DNA from: Deltaproteobacteria bacterium
GTDB taxonomy: Bacteria > Desulfobacterota > Deferrimicrobia > Deferrimicrobiales > Deferrimicrobiaceae
DNA length: 6,782 nt
Direction: 5' to 3'
Assembly (NCBI GenBank): GCA_003513855.1
Contig: DOTC01000152.1
Span: forward strand, 1 to 6,782
The notes below the pieces were generated by a model that ran no database searches, was not told where the DNA came from, and saw only the letters and a program-made list of their open reading frames with translations. The stretch's first letter is position 1; each line of letters starts with the position of its first letter. This document shows positions 1 to 6,782 of the stretch, piece by piece. Position numbers and translations under genes: made by a program.

Positions 1-1
1 C

Positions 2-208
2 GGGAACCTTCTCGGCGAGGCCATGGCGGGAAATGGCCTGCTCTTCAACAGGGAGGATGGCGTGGAGGCTGCCTGGCGCGTTGTGGAGCCGATCCTGGGT
101 TCGCCGGAGCCTCCCCACGAGTACGAGCCAGGGACATGGGGGCCGATCGAGGCGAACGATCTGATCGCATCCCATGGCGGCTGGGAAGATCCGAAAGGAG
201 TCGCATGA
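2..208 (+). CDS. zwf: Glucose-6-phosphate dehydrogenase, C-terminal end (partial, 5' end outside window)
   Basis: Only the last 68 residues are present; the reading frame is open from base 2 to the TGA at 206-208. The enzyme oxidises glucose-6-phosphate to 6-phosphogluconolactone with NAD(P)+, the first step of the oxidative pentose phosphate pathway, in the cytoplasm. The visible part matches the family's C-terminal signature: an LLGEAMAGNGLLFNRED segment, then the AAW...VEPIL motif, then the closing P-x2-Y-x2-GTWGP-x2-A-x2-L stretch and a final conserved Gly-Gly-Trp. The catalytic and coenzyme-binding regions lie upstream of the window and cannot be judged. The stop codon touches or overlaps the start of the next gene, so the two are almost certainly translated from one message. 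Being first in line before a beta-phosphoglucomutase, it would use that enzyme's product, glucose-6-phosphate. Assignment is by recognised motifs, not by alignment. Confidence 0.88.
   Translation, partial: GNLLGEAMAGNGLLFNREDGVEAAWRVVEPILGSPEPPHEYEPGTWGPIEANDLIASHGGWEDPKGVA
194..200 (+). promoter_or_regulatory. Ribosome binding site deciding the mutase start
   Basis: AAAGGAG lies inside the last codons of zwf. Two consecutive ATG codons follow, at 205 and 208. The spacing is 4 bases to the first and 7 bases to the second, so the second is favoured, although the first gives the classical ATGA stop/start overlap with zwf. The proteins differ by one methionine. Confidence 0.7.
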
Positions 209-945
209 TGAATCCCATCTCTCCCGAAAGGTTCGACGCCGTGCTGTTCGACCTGGACGGCGTCCTCACGGCGACCGCGAAGGTGCATGCCGCGTGCTGG
301 AAAAGGCTGTTCGACGAGTTCCTCGAGGAAAGGGGCAAAGACACGGGCGAACCCCTGAAGCCGTTCGACATCGGAGAGGACTACAAACTGTACGTGGACG
401 GGAAGCTTCGATATGAAGGTGTGCGAAGTTTTCTCGGGTCACGCGGGATCGACCTTCCGGAAGGGATCCCGGACGATCCTCCCGGCAACAGGACGGTATG
501 CGGACTGGGGAACCGGAAGGATGCGATGGTTCATGAAGTGCTCGAGGCGGAAGGGGTCGACGTCTACGAAGGGAGCGTGAGGCTGGTCGAACAGGTCCGC
601 AGTCGGGGGATCCGGACCGCCGTCGTGTCGGCGAGCAAGAACTGCAAGGCAGTGCTCGAAGCGGGTCGGATATCGGATCTCTTTGACCAGGTGGTGGACG
701 GCGAGGTTGCCGAGCGGCTCCGGCTCCCCGGAAAACCCGAACCGGATACGTATCTGAAGGCGGCGGAACGGCTGGGCGTCTTTCCCGAACGGGCCGTGGT
801 CGTTGAGGATGCCATCTCCGGGGTTCAGGCCGGACGCGCCGGCGGATTCGGGCTGGTGATCGGCGTGGACCGGAAAGGCGACCCCGAATCCCTCAGGCAG
901 GGCGGAGCCGACATCGTCGTCGGGGATCTGAGCGAACTCGTCTGA
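208..945 (+). CDS. pgmB: HAD-family beta-phosphoglucomutase
   Basis: A 245-residue protein of the haloacid dehalogenase superfamily. It likely interconverts beta-glucose-1-phosphate and glucose-6-phosphate through a phospho-aspartate intermediate in the cytoplasm. All four HAD motifs are visible. Motif I is DLDGVLTATAKVH, with nucleophile Asp15, acid/base Asp17, and Thr23 and His27 where Lactococcus beta-PGM has Thr16 and His20. Motif II is VVSASKN (Ser141), motif III is GKPEPD (Lys176), and motif IV is VVEDAISGV (Glu200, Asp201). A helical cap domain occupies about residues 25-105 and carries the YEGVRSFLGSRGI segment, the probable sugar-binding loop. This cap form, with its GNRK stretch near residues 101-104, resembles the HAD proteins that sit beside GH65 genes in actinobacteria (Rv3400-like, from memory). 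The start was chosen by the AAAGGAG at 194-200; an earlier in-frame ATG at 136 would run deep into zwf. The GH65 gene next door supports specificity for the beta anomer. A generic sugar-phosphate phosphatase is the alternative, less likely. Confidence 0.88.
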   Translation: MNPISPERFDAVLFDLDGVLTATAKVHAACWKRLFDEFLEERGKDTGEPLKPFDIGEDYKLYVDGKLRYEGVRSFLGSRGIDLPEGIPDDPPGNRTVCGLGNRKDAMVHEVLEAEGVDVYEGSVRLVEQVRSRGIRTAVVSASKNCKAVLEAGRISDLFDQVVDGEVAERLRLPGKPEPDTYLKAAERLGVFPERAVVVEDAISGVQAGRAGGFGLVIGVDRKGDPESLRQGGADIVVGDLSELV

Positions 946-955
946 CATTCCGTCG

Positions 956-963
956 GGAGGTGA
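956..963 (+). promoter_or_regulatory. Strong ribosome binding site of the GH65 gene
   Basis: GGAGGTGA is an eight-base perfect complement to the usual 16S rRNA 3' end, 7 bases before the ATG at 971. The 25-base gap between the mutase stop and this start holds little else, so an independent promoter here is unlikely. Confidence 0.8.
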
Positions 964-970
964 CCGGACA

Positions 971-3331
971 ATGATCTACGAGGAGCGGATCAGCCAGCCG
1001 GAGTACATCTATCCGAAGGACGAATGGCGGCTTGTGGAAACCCGGTTCGCGCCCTCTTTTCTGGAAGCCGCCGAGACCCTTTTCTCCACGGCCAACGGGT
1101 ATTTCGGCATTCGGGGCAGCTTCGAGGAAGGGGCGCCCGCCTACGTGAACGGCACGTACATCAACGCGTTCTACGAATCGTGGCCGATCGTCTATCCGGA
1201 AAAGGCGTACGGGTTCGCCAAGACGGGGCAGAGCATCGTGAACGTGCCCGACGCCAAGATGATCCGGCTGTACGTCGACGACGAGCCCTTCTACCTGCCC
1301 ACGGCAAACCTGTTGGGGTTCGAGCGGAGCCTCGATATGAGGCAGGGCACGCTCGACCGGAAGGTCAAGTGGGAAATGCCGTCCGGGAAACAGATTTCGG
1401 TGGAGACCCGCAGGCTCGTCTCGTTCCGCCACCGGCATCTCGCCGCCATTTCCTATGAAGTGACGGTACTGAATGCGGAGGCGCCCGTCGTGATTTCGTC
1501 CGAGATGGTCCTTCACGAGAACCAGCAGGAGGGCGACGACGATCCCCGCAGGGGGCGGTCGTTCCGCGGGAGAGTCCTCTCGACCGTGGACCGCCAGTCC
1601 CGTGACGGCCGCATCGTTTGGGGTCTCCGGACACAGCACAGCAAAATGGCGCTGGCTTCGGGCGTCGATCATGTGATCCAGACGGAATGCCCTCATTCGC
1701 GGACGGTGGAACACCAGAACGGATCGGGAAAAGTCGTATATTCGATCGACGCAAAACCCGGAATGCCGATAAAACTTATCAAATACATAACATATCATAC
1801 CTCAAGAAGTGCTTTACCTTCAGAGCTGTTGGGTCGGGCCGGACGGACGCTCGATCGCGCGATCGCCCACGGGTTCGAGGATCTCCTGAAGTCGCAACGG
1901 GCGTTCATGGACGGGTTCTGGCACCGCAGCGACATGGAGGTGCGGGGCGATCCGGAACTTCAGCAGATCATCCGCTTCAACCTGTTTCAGATCTGCCAGG
2001 CGACGGCCAGGGCGGAAGGAGCCGGCATCCCTGCCAAAGGATTGACCGGCGAGGGGTACGAGGGGCACTATTTTTGGGATGCGGAGATCTACGTCCTGCC
2101 GTTCCTGATCTTCACGGAGCCCCGCATTGCCAAGAACATGCTTCTTTTCCGGTACAGCATGCTGGACAAGGCGAGGCAGCGGGCCCGGGAGGTGAACCAG
2201 AAAGGGGCGCTGTTTCCCTGGAGAACGATCAACGGGGATGAGGCTTCGGCCTACTACGCCGCCGGGACGGCCCAGTATCACATCAACGCGGACATCATGC
2301 ATGCGCTGAAAAAGTACGTCGACGCGACGGGAGACGAGGAGTTCCTGTACCGTGAAGGGGCGGAGATGCTGGTGGAGACCGCCCGGCTCTGGCTGGACCT
2401 CGGGTTCTTTTCGGAATCCAGGGGAGGTCAGTTCTGCATCAACGGCGTGACCGGTCCGGACGAGTACAACACGGTCGTCAACAACAACGCATTCACCAAC
2501 CTGATGGCCAGGAACAATCTCCTGTATGCAGCGGAAACGGTGGAGCGGCTTCGGGAGAAGAACCCCGGGATCTTCCAGGTGCTGGTGGACAGGACCGGCC
2601 TCGCGATGTCCGAGGTCACGGAGTGGAAGAATGCCGCGGATCGGATGTTCGTCCCGTACGACAAGGAGAGAGGCATCCACCTTCAGGACGACAGCTTCCT
2701 GGATCGGGAGCGCTGGGATTTCGAAAATACCCCGCGGGAGAAATATCCGCTTCTGCTGCATCACCACCCGCTGGTCATCTACCGGCATCAGGTCATCAAG
2801 CAGGCGGATGTGATGCTCGCCATGTTCCTTTTGGGGAATGAGTTCACGGAAGAGCAGAAGAAGAAAAACTTCGATTTCTACGATCCCCTGACGACCGGGG
2901 ATTCCTCTCTTTCCGCCTGCATTCAGTGCATCATGGCCTGCGAGGCCGGATATCTGGAAAAGGCTGCCCGGTACGCCCGGTATGCGGCGCTTGTCGACCT
3001 TCGTGACATCGCGGGCAACGTCCGGGACGGTCTGCATATCGCGTCCATCGGCGGCACCTGGATGGCCCTCGTCTATGGATTCGCCGGAATGCGGGAACAC
3101 GACGGGCGTCTGAGCTTCCGGCCAAGGCTATCCCGGAAGGCGAAAACGAAGGGATCCCGGTTCCGGATTTCGATACGGGGTCAGACACTCGAGGTGAACT
3201 CCGACAGGGAAACGGATCAGGTCACTTATCAGCTGGTCGAGGGGTCCCGGCTCACCATTGAACATTGCGGTGAGGAACTGGAACTCGCGGTGCACGTTCC
3301 CGTCGTTCGCGATCTTCAATTTACGGATTGA
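971..3331 (+). CDS. Glycoside hydrolase family 65 disaccharide phosphorylase (substrate unresolved)
   Basis: A 786-residue protein, the usual length for GH65 (about 750-800). The family cleaves alpha-glucosides such as maltose, trehalose, kojibiose, nigerose or glucosylglycerol with phosphate and inversion, giving beta-glucose-1-phosphate. No signal peptide is seen, so it should be cytoplasmic. Domains in order: an N-terminal beta-sandwich (about 15-270, with the [13 protein letters not shown] entry motif at 42-54), a helical linker (about 275-325), an (alpha/alpha)6-barrel (about 330-700) and a small C-terminal beta domain (about 710-780). The barrel shows [10 protein letters not shown] (365-374), TGPDEYN with the probable catalytic acid Glu498, the [11 protein letters not shown] segment (604-614) and TTGDSSLS (641-648), which forms part of the phosphate-binding region in relatives. 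The neighbouring beta-phosphoglucomutase argues for phosphorolysis rather than hydrolysis. The Gly643 where many characterised phosphorylases have His, and an AT-rich codon patch at 1769-1822, are unusual. The exact disaccharide cannot be read from sequence alone. Confidence 0.9.
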   Translation: MIYEERISQPEYIYPKDEWRLVETRFAPSFLEAAETLFSTANGYFGIRGSFEEGAPAYVNGTYINAFYESWPIVYPEKAYGFAKTGQSIVNVPDAKMIRLYVDDEPFYLPTANLLGFERSLDMRQGTLDRKVKWEMPSGKQISVETRRLVSFRHRHLAAISYEVTVLNAEAPVVISSEMVLHENQQEGDDDPRRGRSFRGRVLSTVDRQSRDGRIVWGLRTQHSKMALASGVDHVIQTECPHSRTVEHQNGSGKVVYSIDAKPGMPIKLIKYITYHTSRSALPSELLGRAGRTLDRAIAHGFEDLLKSQRAFMDGFWHRSDMEVRGDPELQQIIRFNLFQICQATARAEGAGIPAKGLTGEGYEGHYFWDAEIYVLPFLIFTEPRIAKNMLLFRYSMLDKARQRAREVNQKGALFPWRTINGDEASAYYAAGTAQYHINADIMHALKKYVDATGDEEFLYREGAEMLVETARLWLDLGFFSESRGGQFCINGVTGPDEYNTVVNNNAFTNLMARNNLLYAAETVERLREKNPGIFQVLVDRTGLAMSEVTEWKNAADRMFVPYDKERGIHLQDDSFLDRERWDFENTPREKYPLLLHHHPLVIYRHQVIKQADVMLAMFLLGNEFTEEQKKKNFDFYDPLTTGDSSLSACIQCIMACEAGYLEKAARYARYAALVDLRDIAGNVRDGLHIASIGGTWMALVYGFAGMREHDGRLSFRPRLSRKAKTKGSRFRISIRGQTLEVNSDRETDQVTYQLVEGSRLTIEHCGEELELAVHVPVVRDLQFTD

Positions 3332-3347
3332 ACGGATCCAGCGGTGG

Positions 3348-3355
3348 AAAGGAGG
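3348..3355 (+). promoter_or_regulatory. Ribosome binding site deciding the phosphoketolase start
   Basis: AAAGGAGG sits 8 bases before the ATG at 3364. It selects this start over an in-frame TTG at 3328, which overlaps the GH65 stop, has no such site and would add 12 residues ([13 protein letters not shown]) unlike a phosphoketolase N-terminus. Confidence 0.8.
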
Positions 3356-3363
3356 GGAGCGTA

Positions 3364-5760
3364 ATGGCCAGGAAGCTTTCCAACAAGGAACTTGAGGCGA
3401 TGAACTCCTACTGGCGGGCGGCCAACTACCTCTCGGTCGGGCAGATCTATCTGTACGATAACCCCCTTCTCCGGAAACCTCTCACGCTGGGACACGTAAA
3501 GCCCAGGCTGCTCGGGCACTGGGGGACGACCCCCGGGCTGAATTTCATCTACGTCCACATGAACCGGGTCATCAAGGAATTCGACCTCGACATGATCTAC
3601 ATCGCCGGGCCCGGGCACGGCGGACCGGCACTGGTGGCCAATGCCTACCTGGAAGGGACGTACAGCGAGCTCTACCCGAACATCTCCGAAGACGAAGAAG
3701 GGATGAAAAGACTCTTCAAGCAGTTCTCCTTTCCCGGCGGCATCCCAAGCCACGTAGCGCCCGAGACCCCCGGCTCGATCCACGAGGGCGGAGAGCTTGG
3801 CTACGCCGTCTCCCATGCCTACGGCGCGGCCTTCGACAACCCGGATCTGATCGTGACCTGCGTCGTGGGGGATGGCGAAGCCGAATCCGGTCCGCTGGCC
3901 GCCTCCTGGCATTCGAACAAGTTCCTGAATCCCGTTCGCGACGGGGCCGTGCTCCCCATCCTGCATCTCAACGGCTACAAGATCGCCAATCCGGCGATCC
4001 TCGCACGGATGGAACACGGCGAGCTGGAAAGCCTTTTCATCGGATACGGGTACAAACCGCATTTCGTCGAGGGCTCCGATCCCGCGAAGATGCACCAGAA
4101 GATGGCGGAGACGCTGGATACGGTTGTCGGGGAGATCCGGGCGATCCAGCGGGTCGCGCGGGCCAAGGGCTTGTCCAGGCGCCCCCGGTGGCCGATGATC
4201 ATCCTCCGGACGCCCAAGGGGTGGACCGGGCCGAAAACGGTGGATGGCAAGAAGACCGAGGATTTCTGGCGATCCCACCAGGTGCCGTTCGCCGAGTTGG
4301 CCGAGAAGCCCAGCCACTTGAAGCTGCTCGAAAAATGGATGAAGAGTTACAAGCCCGATGAGCTCTTCGACAAGGACGGGAAGCTGCTCTCCGGCTTGAA
4401 GGAGCTGTCTCCCAAGGGACATCGGCGGATGAGCGACAACCCGCATGCCAACGGGGGCATCCTCCTCAGGGAGCTGAAGATGCCGGACTTCCGGGAGTAT
4501 GCCGTCAAGGTGCCGAAACCGGGCCGGGTCATCGAGGGGGCCACCAGGGTGATGGGCCTCTTCCTGCGGGACGTGATGAAGCGGAACATGGCGGAAGGGA
4601 ACTTCCGGGTCTTCGGTCCCGACGAGATCGCCTCGAACCGTCTGAGCGCCCTGTTCGAGGTGACGGATCGCACGTGGATGGAGGGCACGATCCCCGAGGA
4701 CGATCATCTTTCCCCGGACGGCCGGGTGATGGAGATCTTGAGCGAGCATACCTGCCAGGGCTGGCTGGAGGGGTACCTCCTCACCGGAAGGCACGGGCTG
4801 TTCACCTCCTACGAAGCCTTCATCCATGTCGTCGATTCCATGTTCAACCAGCACGCCAAATGGCTCAAGACCACACGAAGCGAAATTCCCTGGAGGCGGC
4901 CGATCGCTTCCCTGAACTACCTGCTGACCTCCCATGTGTGGCGACAGGATCACAACGGGTTCAGCCACCAGGACCCCGGATTCATCGACCATGTCGTGAA
5001 CAAGAAGGCGGAGGTGATCCGGGTCTATTTCCCCCCCGATGCCAATACCCTGCTTTCCGTGACCAGCCACTGCCTGCGGAGCCGCAACTACGTCAATGTC
5101 ATCGTTGCGGGAAAACAGCCCCAGCCCCAATGGCTCGACATGGATGCGGCGGTCAAGCACTGTACCGCGGGGATCGGGATCTGGGAATGGGCGAGCAACG
5201 ACAAGGGTTCGGAACCCGACGTGGTGATGGCGTGCTGCGGCGATTCCCCCACCATCGAAACGCTGGCGGCCGTAGATATCCTTCGGAGACACGCGCCGGA
5301 ACTGAAAGTCCGAGTGGTCAACGTCGTGGACCTGATGAAGCTTCAGCCCCGGGAGGAACATCCGCACGGGCTGACCGACTTCGAGTTCGATACCCTGTTC
5401 ACCACGGACAGGCCGATCATCTTTGCGTACCATGGCTACCCCTGGCTGATCCACCGGCTTACCTACCGGCGTCACGGGCACAGGAACCTGCACGTTCGCG
5501 GGTACAAGGAGGAGGGGACGACGACGACCCCGTTCGACATGCTCGTGATGAACGATTCGGACCGCTTCCACCTCGTCGAAGACGTGGTCAACCGGGTTCC
5601 GAAGCTGGGGGTGCGTGCCGCCTATGCCAGGCAGGCGGTCCGGGACAGGCTGATCGAGCACAAGCTGCATATCCGGGAGCACGGGATCGACATGCCGGAA
5701 ATCCGAAACTGGACGTGGAAGGACGACCTTAAGGAAAAGAAAATGGGGCAGGGACGATAG
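3364..5760 (+). CDS. xfp: Xylulose-5-phosphate/fructose-6-phosphate phosphoketolase
   Basis: A complete 798-residue phosphoketolase, the normal family length (about 790-830). It is a cytoplasmic thiamine-diphosphate and Mg2+ enzyme that cleaves xylulose-5-phosphate, and often fructose-6-phosphate, with phosphate to acetyl-phosphate plus glyceraldehyde-3-phosphate or erythrose-4-phosphate. Visible motifs are [11 protein letters not shown] (His52), the AGPGHGGPA signature (81-89, His86), GGIPSH (His130), the ThDP/metal-binding stretch from [11 protein letters not shown] (168-177) to Asn185, HLNGYKI (201-207), [15 protein letters not shown] (464-478) and [13 protein letters not shown] (527-539). 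The C-terminal phosphoketolase domain runs from about residue 590 to 790, including PPWLI-like [14 protein letters not shown] (690-703). Histidines 52, 86 and 130 match those shown to be catalytic in bifidobacterial enzymes, by position in the motif. It lies 32 bases after the GH65 gene, making it the last gene of the operon. A hairpin covers its stop codon. Whether it prefers xylulose-5-phosphate only or both substrates cannot be decided here. Confidence 0.97.
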   Translation: MARKLSNKELEAMNSYWRAANYLSVGQIYLYDNPLLRKPLTLGHVKPRLLGHWGTTPGLNFIYVHMNRVIKEFDLDMIYIAGPGHGGPALVANAYLEGTYSELYPNISEDEEGMKRLFKQFSFPGGIPSHVAPETPGSIHEGGELGYAVSHAYGAAFDNPDLIVTCVVGDGEAESGPLAASWHSNKFLNPVRDGAVLPILHLNGYKIANPAILARMEHGELESLFIGYGYKPHFVEGSDPAKMHQKMAETLDTVVGEIRAIQRVARAKGLSRRPRWPMIILRTPKGWTGPKTVDGKKTEDFWRSHQVPFAELAEKPSHLKLLEKWMKSYKPDELFDKDGKLLSGLKELSPKGHRRMSDNPHANGGILLRELKMPDFREYAVKVPKPGRVIEGATRVMGLFLRDVMKRNMAEGNFRVFGPDEIASNRLSALFEVTDRTWMEGTIPEDDHLSPDGRVMEILSEHTCQGWLEGYLLTGRHGLFTSYEAFIHVVDSMFNQHAKWLKTTRSEIPWRRPIASLNYLLTSHVWRQDHNGFSHQDPGFIDHVVNKKAEVIRVYFPPDANTLLSVTSHCLRSRNYVNVIVAGKQPQPQWLDMDAAVKHCTAGIGIWEWASNDKGSEPDVVMACCGDSPTIETLAAVDILRRHAPELKVRVVNVVDLMKLQPREEHPHGLTDFEFDTLFTTDRPIIFAYHGYPWLIHRLTYRRHGHRNLHVRGYKEEGTTTTPFDMLVMNDSDRFHLVEDVVNRVPKLGVRAAYARQAVRDRLIEHKLHIREHGIDMPEIRNWTWKDDLKEKKMGQGR

Positions 5761-5772
5761 GGTCCCTGCCCC
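5731..5772 (-). terminator. Intrinsic terminator between convergent operons, best on the minus strand
   Basis: Bases 5745-5755 (GGGGCAGGGAC) and 5762-5772 (GTCCCTGCCCC) form an 11-base-pair perfect stem with a 6-base loop. Read on the minus strand it starts 24 bases after the sdhB stop and is followed by ATTTTCTTTTCC, a good U-rich tail, so it should end the sdh transcript. On the plus strand the same stem is followed only by a short TTT, so termination of the xfp message there is weaker or of another kind. The left arm lies within the last codons of xfp and the loop includes most of its TAG stop. Confidence 0.8.
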
Positions 5773-5796
5773 CATCGGTTTCCCGGACCGAGGTGC

Positions 5797-6563
<767 letters not shown>

Positions 6564-6564
<1 letters not shown>

Positions 6565-6782
6565 TATTTGTAGCTCCTTACCGCGAGGTGGACTTCCTTG
6601 AACTCCAGCGGCTCCCTGTGGAGTTCGGGCTCGCTGTCGATCCCCTTGAACTCCCATGCGGCCGAATAGCAGAAGTTCTCGTCATCGCGCAACGCCTCGC
6701 CGTCCTCCGTCTGGTACTCCACCCGGAAGTGGCCGCCGCACGACTCGTTGCGGTGGAGGGCGTCGCGGCAGAGCAGCTCGGC
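6564..6782 (-). CDS. sdhA: Succinate dehydrogenase/fumarate reductase flavoprotein subunit, C-terminal end (partial)
   Basis: The last 72 residues of the FAD-bearing subunit; the 5' part lies beyond the right edge. The reading frame is open from base 6782 down to the TAA at 6566-6564. The sequence shows the conserved [20 protein letters not shown] region (the family's HxRxESRGGHxR-like element, here with Cys in place of Arg after Ser), then [14 protein letters not shown], and ends in [16 protein letters not shown]. This ending is typical of the SdhA proteins of the non-classical complexes that pair with a single cytochrome b subunit. The FAD-linkage histidine and active-site residues are outside the window. 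Its stop shares a base with the sdhB start (TAATG), which points to translational coupling; an sdhC cytochrome gene would be expected further right. Confidence 0.92.
6574..6580 (-). promoter_or_regulatory. Ribosome binding site of sdhB within the sdhA 3' end
   Basis: Read on the minus strand, TAAGGAG lies 9 bases before the ATG at 6564 and inside the last sdhA codons. It fixes the sdhB start and supports coupled translation. Confidence 0.75.

Noticed and set aside
1769..1800. Possible internal promoter in the AT-rich stretch of the GH65 gene
   Set aside because: TTATCA- and TATCAT-like hexamers can be picked out, but their spacing is not convincing and no short gene starts downstream. It is kept only as one hypothesis for the codon anomaly, not annotated as a promoter.
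1852..1865. A 14-base perfect palindrome, CGATCGCGCGATCG, just after the AT-rich patch
   Set aside because: It falls on ordinary Asp-Arg-Ala-Ile codons in the GH65 linker, occurs once, and is easily produced by chance in GC-rich sequence. No operator context is present.
1820..3100. A 426-codon open frame on the minus strand within the GH65 gene
   Set aside because: It is an antisense shadow of a well-supported catalytic domain; the same composition effect explains it.
3316..5775. An 819-codon open frame on the minus strand covering the whole of xfp
   Set aside because: It mirrors a strongly supported phosphoketolase gene. In GC-rich genes, third-position G/C bias keeps one antisense frame free of stops. 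The product is low-complexity, rich in His, Pro, Val and Asp, and has no recognisable motif or ribosome binding site.

Overview
This is an ordinary-looking, GC-rich bacterial chromosomal segment with strong Shine-Dalgarno sites and tight gene packing. It holds two convergent transcription units with no mobile elements, RNA genes or CRISPR. The lineage cannot be fixed from the sequence. The succinate dehydrogenase subunits are of the non-classical type I associate with anaerobic or facultative lineages and with mycobacterial Sdh1. The whole window would fit a delta-proteobacterial or Desulfobacterota-like genome or an uncultured relative; this is a low-confidence guess.

Bases 1-5760, plus strand: a carbohydrate operon read left to right. 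It contains the 3' end of a glucose-6-phosphate dehydrogenase gene (zwf), a HAD-family beta-phosphoglucomutase that nearly overlaps it, a family 65 glycoside phosphorylase (GH65), and a complete xylulose-5-phosphate/fructose-6-phosphate phosphoketolase (xfp). The gaps are about 0, 25 and 32 bases, and each downstream gene has its own clear ribosome binding site. Bases 5761-5796 are a short convergent intergenic region. It carries most of a GC-rich hairpin that starts inside the last codons of xfp and is followed by a T-rich run when read on the minus strand.

Bases 5797-6782, minus strand: the iron-sulfur subunit of succinate dehydrogenase/fumarate reductase (sdhB), preceded by the 3' end of the flavoprotein gene (sdhA), which runs off the right edge. 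Their stop and start codons share one base.

The four left-hand genes make a coherent route. The GH65 enzyme would split an alpha-glucoside with phosphate to beta-glucose-1-phosphate. The mutase converts this to glucose-6-phosphate, and Zwf feeds that into the oxidative pentose phosphate branch. Phosphoketolase then cleaves the resulting xylulose-5-phosphate to acetyl-phosphate and glyceraldehyde-3-phosphate. No undescribed system is evident. The most unusual local signal is an AT-rich, rare-codon patch inside the GH65 gene at what is probably a domain boundary.
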